Shown in pieces: positions 4,522-6,815 of a stretch of 6,815 bases of DNA. Where the stretch lies: NCBI GenBank assembly GCA_023136155.1, contig JAGLRT010000084.1, positions 1 to 6,815 of the forward strand, read 5' to 3'. The notes under the pieces are model-generated. The model did no database searches and was not told the origin of the DNA. It worked only from the letters and a program-made list of their open reading frames with translations. Position numbers and translations under genes: made by a program. Positions within the stretch are counted from its first letter, which is position 1. Each line of letters opens with the position of its first letter. Source of the DNA: Methanosarcinales archaeon. Lineage in GTDB: Archaea; Halobacteriota; Methanosarcinia; Methanosarcinales; Methanocomedenaceae.

Positions 4522-6393
4522 ATGGAAAATGTAAGTGCACATGAATCTATAAGAAAGATGTATAAAAAACTGCATGAAGACGGTGTTTCTAACACGTTTG
4601 ACCGTTTTGATGCACAAGGAAACAGATGTACGTTTTGCGGTGGTGGAGTAAGCTGTCGGTTATGCAGCAATGGACCATGCAGGATAAAGAAAGGAGCCGA
4701 CCGCGGTGCCTGTGGTATTGATGCTGATGCCATGGCGATGCGTAACTTTCTTCAACTAAATATAATGGGGACAACAGCATACACATTTCATGCAAAGGAA
4801 CTGGCAAATACACTTATAGCCACTGGAAAAGGCCAGACACCCTTTACTATCAAGGATGAAGCAAAACTGCGCATGATTGCAGATAAACTTGGCATACAGG
4901 AGCAGGATGTAAATACCATGGCAGTTGATGTGGGTAAGTCCATACTTGAAAGCATCCACAGTGATTCTGACGGAGTGCTCAACATGGTTGAACTCTTTGC
5001 ACCGGAATCGAGGATAAAGGTATGGAAAGACCTGGGGATATTGCCAGGTGGCCCACTGGATGAATCGATGGATATGTATACCTCCAGCATGACCAACATA
5101 GACGGGGATTATGTGTCCCTGGCGGTCAAGGCTCTGCGACTTAGTATCTCAACAATTTACGGTGCCCAGGTGCCACTTGAAATGGGGCAGGATATCCTGT
5201 TCGGTACTCCAACGCCACATGAGCATGACGTGGACCTTGGAATTATTGACCCTGAATACACCAATGTGGTAGTAAACGGTCATGAACCATTTATCGGAGC
5301 TGCTTTAATTGCAGCGGCCCACAAACCTGAGAACCAGCAAAAGGCAAGGGATACAGGTGCTAAGGGCCTGCGAGTGATTGGCTCCATCGAGACAGGACAG
5401 GAATTGCTCCAGCGCTTTGAGAAGGATGAAGTTTTCGTAGGACTTACCGGCAACTGGCTCAGTATCGAAGCTGCACTGGCAACAGGCGGCATTGATGTGT
5501 TTGCAATGGATATGAACTGTTCGCCTCCGGCTCTTGGAGAGTACCAGAACAAATATAATGTAACCCTGGTCTCGGTGTCCAAGCTTGTTTCCATGCCGGG
5601 TGTGGATAAACAGATTGTGTACAAACCTGAAAATGTGGAAGCCCAGGCACAGGAGCTCATCGACCTTGCATTTGACAATTTCAAGACACGAAAGGCTGCC
5701 GGATTCGTCAAACATGACCTGCCCATACAGAAGACCATCACTGGTTTCTCAACAGAGGCTATACTTGCGGCACTTGGCGGCACCCTGGACCCGTTCCTGG
5801 ATGTAGTGAAGCAGGGTAGTATCAAGGGCTGTGCGGCTCTGGTCAGTTGTACCACATTGAACGGCGGCGGACAGGATGTCAATACCGTTGCTGTGGCAAA
5901 GGAACTCATCAAGAGGGACATACTGGTATTGAGTGCGGGATGCGGTAATGCAGCCCTGCAGGTGGCAGGTCTAACCAGTATCGAGGCGCAGGAACTTGCA
6001 GGACCGGGCCTGAAAGCAGTTTGCCAGTCACTGGGCATCCCGCCGGTACTGAGCTTTGGTACCTGTACCGATACTGGACGGCTGACATTGCTGGCAAATG
6101 CCATTGCGGATGCTCTGGGTGTGGATCCGTCACAGTTGCCGCTTGTGGTGACGGCACCTGAATATATGGAGCAGAAGGCTACTATTGATGCTGTATTCGC
6201 GCTGGCTAATGGTTGGTATACTCATGTGGCACCTCTGCCGCCGGTGGCAGGTGCACCTAATCTTATCAAGCTGCTGACGCAGGATATTGAGGGGCTTACG
6301 GGCGGGAAACTGGCTGTTGAGGCTGACCCTATTGAAGCGGTGGATGGTATGGAGGCACATATAATCAAGAAGCGGGAAGCTTTAGGGATTTGA
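4522..6393 (+). CDS. cooS: CooS-family (Ni-CODH-like) protein, deviant C-cluster
   Basis: This is a 623-residue homologue of anaerobic carbon monoxide dehydrogenase CooS, at the normal family length. ATG 4522 is preferred over an in-frame GTG at 4510 because GGTGAT (4512-4517) lies four nt upstream. The N-terminal FeS region has Cys36 and Cys39 (CX2C, D-cluster) and Cys45, Cys48, Cys53 and Cys64 (B-cluster; CRLCSNGPCRI). Active-site ligands matched to CODH-II are His254 (NGHEP), Cys333 (DMNC), Cys443 (VSC), Cys474 (AGC) and Cys515 (GTC), plus Lys552 (EQKA). However, the Cys295 equivalent is Glu290 (GSIETGQE versus the usual GxCCTGNE) and the His93 equivalent is Tyr87. An extra Cys437 lies near the cluster. 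Loss of this cysteine marks the CooS-V type, reported to hold an Fe/S/O hybrid-like cluster without CO activity. No cooC, cooF or hydrogenase gene is nearby. CO oxidation is therefore doubtful; a hydroxylamine/HCP-like redox role is an inference. Confidence 0.9.
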   Translation: MENVSAHESIRKMYKKLHEDGVSNTFDRFDAQGNRCTFCGGGVSCRLCSNGPCRIKKGADRGACGIDADAMAMRNFLQLNIMGTTAYTFHAKELANTLIATGKGQTPFTIKDEAKLRMIADKLGIQEQDVNTMAVDVGKSILESIHSDSDGVLNMVELFAPESRIKVWKDLGILPGGPLDESMDMYTSSMTNIDGDYVSLAVKALRLSISTIYGAQVPLEMGQDILFGTPTPHEHDVDLGIIDPEYTNVVVNGHEPFIGAALIAAAHKPENQQKARDTGAKGLRVIGSIETGQELLQRFEKDEVFVGLTGNWLSIEAALATGGIDVFAMDMNCSPPALGEYQNKYNVTLVSVSKLVSMPGVDKQIVYKPENVEAQAQELIDLAFDNFKTRKAAGFVKHDLPIQKTITGFSTEAILAALGGTLDPFLDVVKQGSIKGCAALVSCTTLNGGGQDVNTVAVAKELIKRDILVLSAGCGNAALQVAGLTSIEAQELAGPGLKAVCQSLGIPPVLSFGTCTDTGRLTLLANAIADALGVDPSQLPLVVTAPEYMEQKATIDAVFALANGWYTHVAPLPPVAGAPNLIKLLTQDIEGLTGGKLAVEADPIEAVDGMEAHIIKKREALGI

Positions 6394-6398
6394 AATTT

Positions 6399-6424
6399 GT
6401 GGCAGGGTTATCCCTGCTACATTT
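6399..6424 (+). terminator. Hairpin terminator after cooS-like gene
   Basis: Six nt after the stop codon, GTGGCAGGG (6399-6407) pairs with CCCTGCTAC (6412-6420) around a TTAT loop. That is nine base pairs including one G-T wobble. The stem is followed by ATTTT. The GC-rich stem in an AT-rich region, placed just after the stop, fits a transcription terminator or 3'-end stabiliser. Confidence 0.7.
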
Positions 6425-6744
6425 TCAACGTATAGTAAAGTATAAACGCATTTGTTTATCTTGCCTTCGAAATTTTGTGCATGATGACTAAATATCACAC
6501 GTCAATTTTACCCTGTATAATTTCTCATGAATGGTTATTGGTTCAAATCGTGCATTAATCTTTGAAGTAAAAACATTTCCTTCTTTTAGCATTAACCTGT
6601 TTTTACAAATCTGAATTTTAAGAGTGAAAATGATTTTTTCTTTCATGTATTTAGGAGCGTTTTAGTTTAATTGGATTGGATTTTATAACGGCTGTCAAAT
6701 TAGATATGAGGTTTTGAGAACTAATTCGATGGCTTCACAAGAAA
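6425..6744. other. AT-rich intergenic stretch without a recognisable gene
   Basis: Both strands were read. The longest ATG-initiated frames I see are very short (for example 25 codons from 6481 and 11 codons from 6629) and have no family resemblance. GGTTCAAATC near 6540 resembles a tRNA T-loop but lacks flanking stems. A TTTTATAA run near 6680 could be a promoter element for something beyond the window. Nothing firm is present. Confidence 0.6.
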
Positions 6745-6759
6745 GCACCCTTCGGGTGC
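6745..6759 (-). terminator. Hairpin, possible terminator for a leftward gene
   Basis: GCACCC-TTC-GGGTGC is a perfect six-base-pair GC-rich stem. Read leftward, it is followed by TTTCTTG, as expected for a terminator of a gene entering from the right edge. Read rightward, it is followed by AAATTAATT, a weaker fit. All three leftward frames from the edge reach a stop before this hairpin, which is compatible with a C-terminus there, but none can be identified. Confidence 0.4.
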
Positions 6760-6784
6760 AAATTAATTGTAGCAATGGCTAATC

Positions 6785-6800
6785 ATTGGATGGCTCCAAT
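6785..6800. repeat. Inverted repeat ATTGGA-TGGC-TCCAAT
   Basis: This perfect six-base dyad with a 4-nt spacer lies near the right edge. ATGGCT recurs at 6729, 6775 and 6790, and CTAAT precedes two of these copies, so this may be part of a short degenerate repeat. Function unknown. Confidence 0.35.
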
Positions 6801-6815
6801 CTGGTAATTTGTTTC

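Noticed and set aside
5280..6104. Long 274-codon antisense reading frame inside the cooS-like gene
   Set aside because: It lies opposite a strongly conserved coding region. Its composition (Ser/Pro/Ala-rich, no motif) is what the reverse complement of that gene yields, and it has no RBS or family resemblance.
4522..6393. Assignment to energy-conserving CO oxidation or acetyl-CoA synthesis
   Set aside because: No cooF, cooC, hydrogenase or ACS subunit genes are in the window, and a core C-cluster cysteine and the catalytic histidine are substituted.
6536..6556. tRNA-like GGTTCAAATC
   Set aside because: The flanking bases do not form a T-stem, and no acceptor, D or anticodon stems can be placed around it.
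6481..6558. Small rightward frame of 25 codons
   Set aside because: No RBS, no similarity to any family I know, and AT-rich surroundings; likely chance.
6783..6815. Leftward open tail of 10 codons ending in TGA at 6785-6783, as C-terminus of a gene from the right
   Set aside because: All three leftward frames are open for 10-16 codons from the edge, so none can be favoured without more sequence.

Overview
The window looks like a chromosomal segment from an anaerobic archaeon of the methanogen/ANME type, most probably Methanosarcinales-related. The reasons are a geranylgeranyl-reductase-family flavoprotein (archaeal isoprenoid lipids), an F420H2-oxidase-type flavodiiron protein, a methanogen-style ferredoxin-thioredoxin reductase catalytic chain, a CooS-family protein, AT-rich TATA-like promoters and AGGTGAT-type ribosome binding sites. 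Lineage is inference; there is no rRNA or other marker here.

Layout. Positions 1-1228 are transcribed leftward: a geranylgeranyl-reductase-family gene (188-1228), then the first 58 codons of an unidentified reading frame that leaves the window (175 to 1). That frame overlaps a perfect 15-bp inverted repeat (1-15 / 122-136). A divergent promoter region (1229-1366) separates this from a rightward cluster of six closely spaced genes (14-33 nt gaps): a nitroreductase-family gene broken by an apparent 4-bp TAAG duplication (1367-1871), a two-helix DUF2892 membrane protein (1905-2126), a 46-residue YHS-domain protein (2158-2298), a rubredoxin-less rubrerythrin (2329-2823), FprA (2838-4049) and a thioredoxin-reductase-type FeS protein (4075-4350). 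A 171-nt AT-rich spacer with several short palindromes leads to a CooS homologue (4522-6393), which ends at a strong hairpin (6399-6420). The last ~390 bases show no convincing gene. They end with a second hairpin that would suit a terminator for a leftward gene beyond the right edge.

How the genes fit together. The rightward cluster reads as an oxidative/nitrosative-stress module: rubrerythrin removes peroxide, FprA reduces O2 (or NO) with F420H2, and the FTR-type protein feeds electrons to thioredoxin-like disulfides. The CooS homologue fits this setting better than CO metabolism. By my alignment from memory of family motifs, it keeps the B-cluster, a CX2C D-cluster and five of the six C-cluster ligands. 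The cysteine equivalent to Cys295 of Carboxydothermus CODH-II is Glu290, and the catalytic His93 equivalent is Tyr87. This is the pattern expected of the deviant, non-CO-active CooS-V type, which carries a hybrid-cluster-like Fe/S/O centre and reacts with hydroxylamine. It is the most interesting point in the window.
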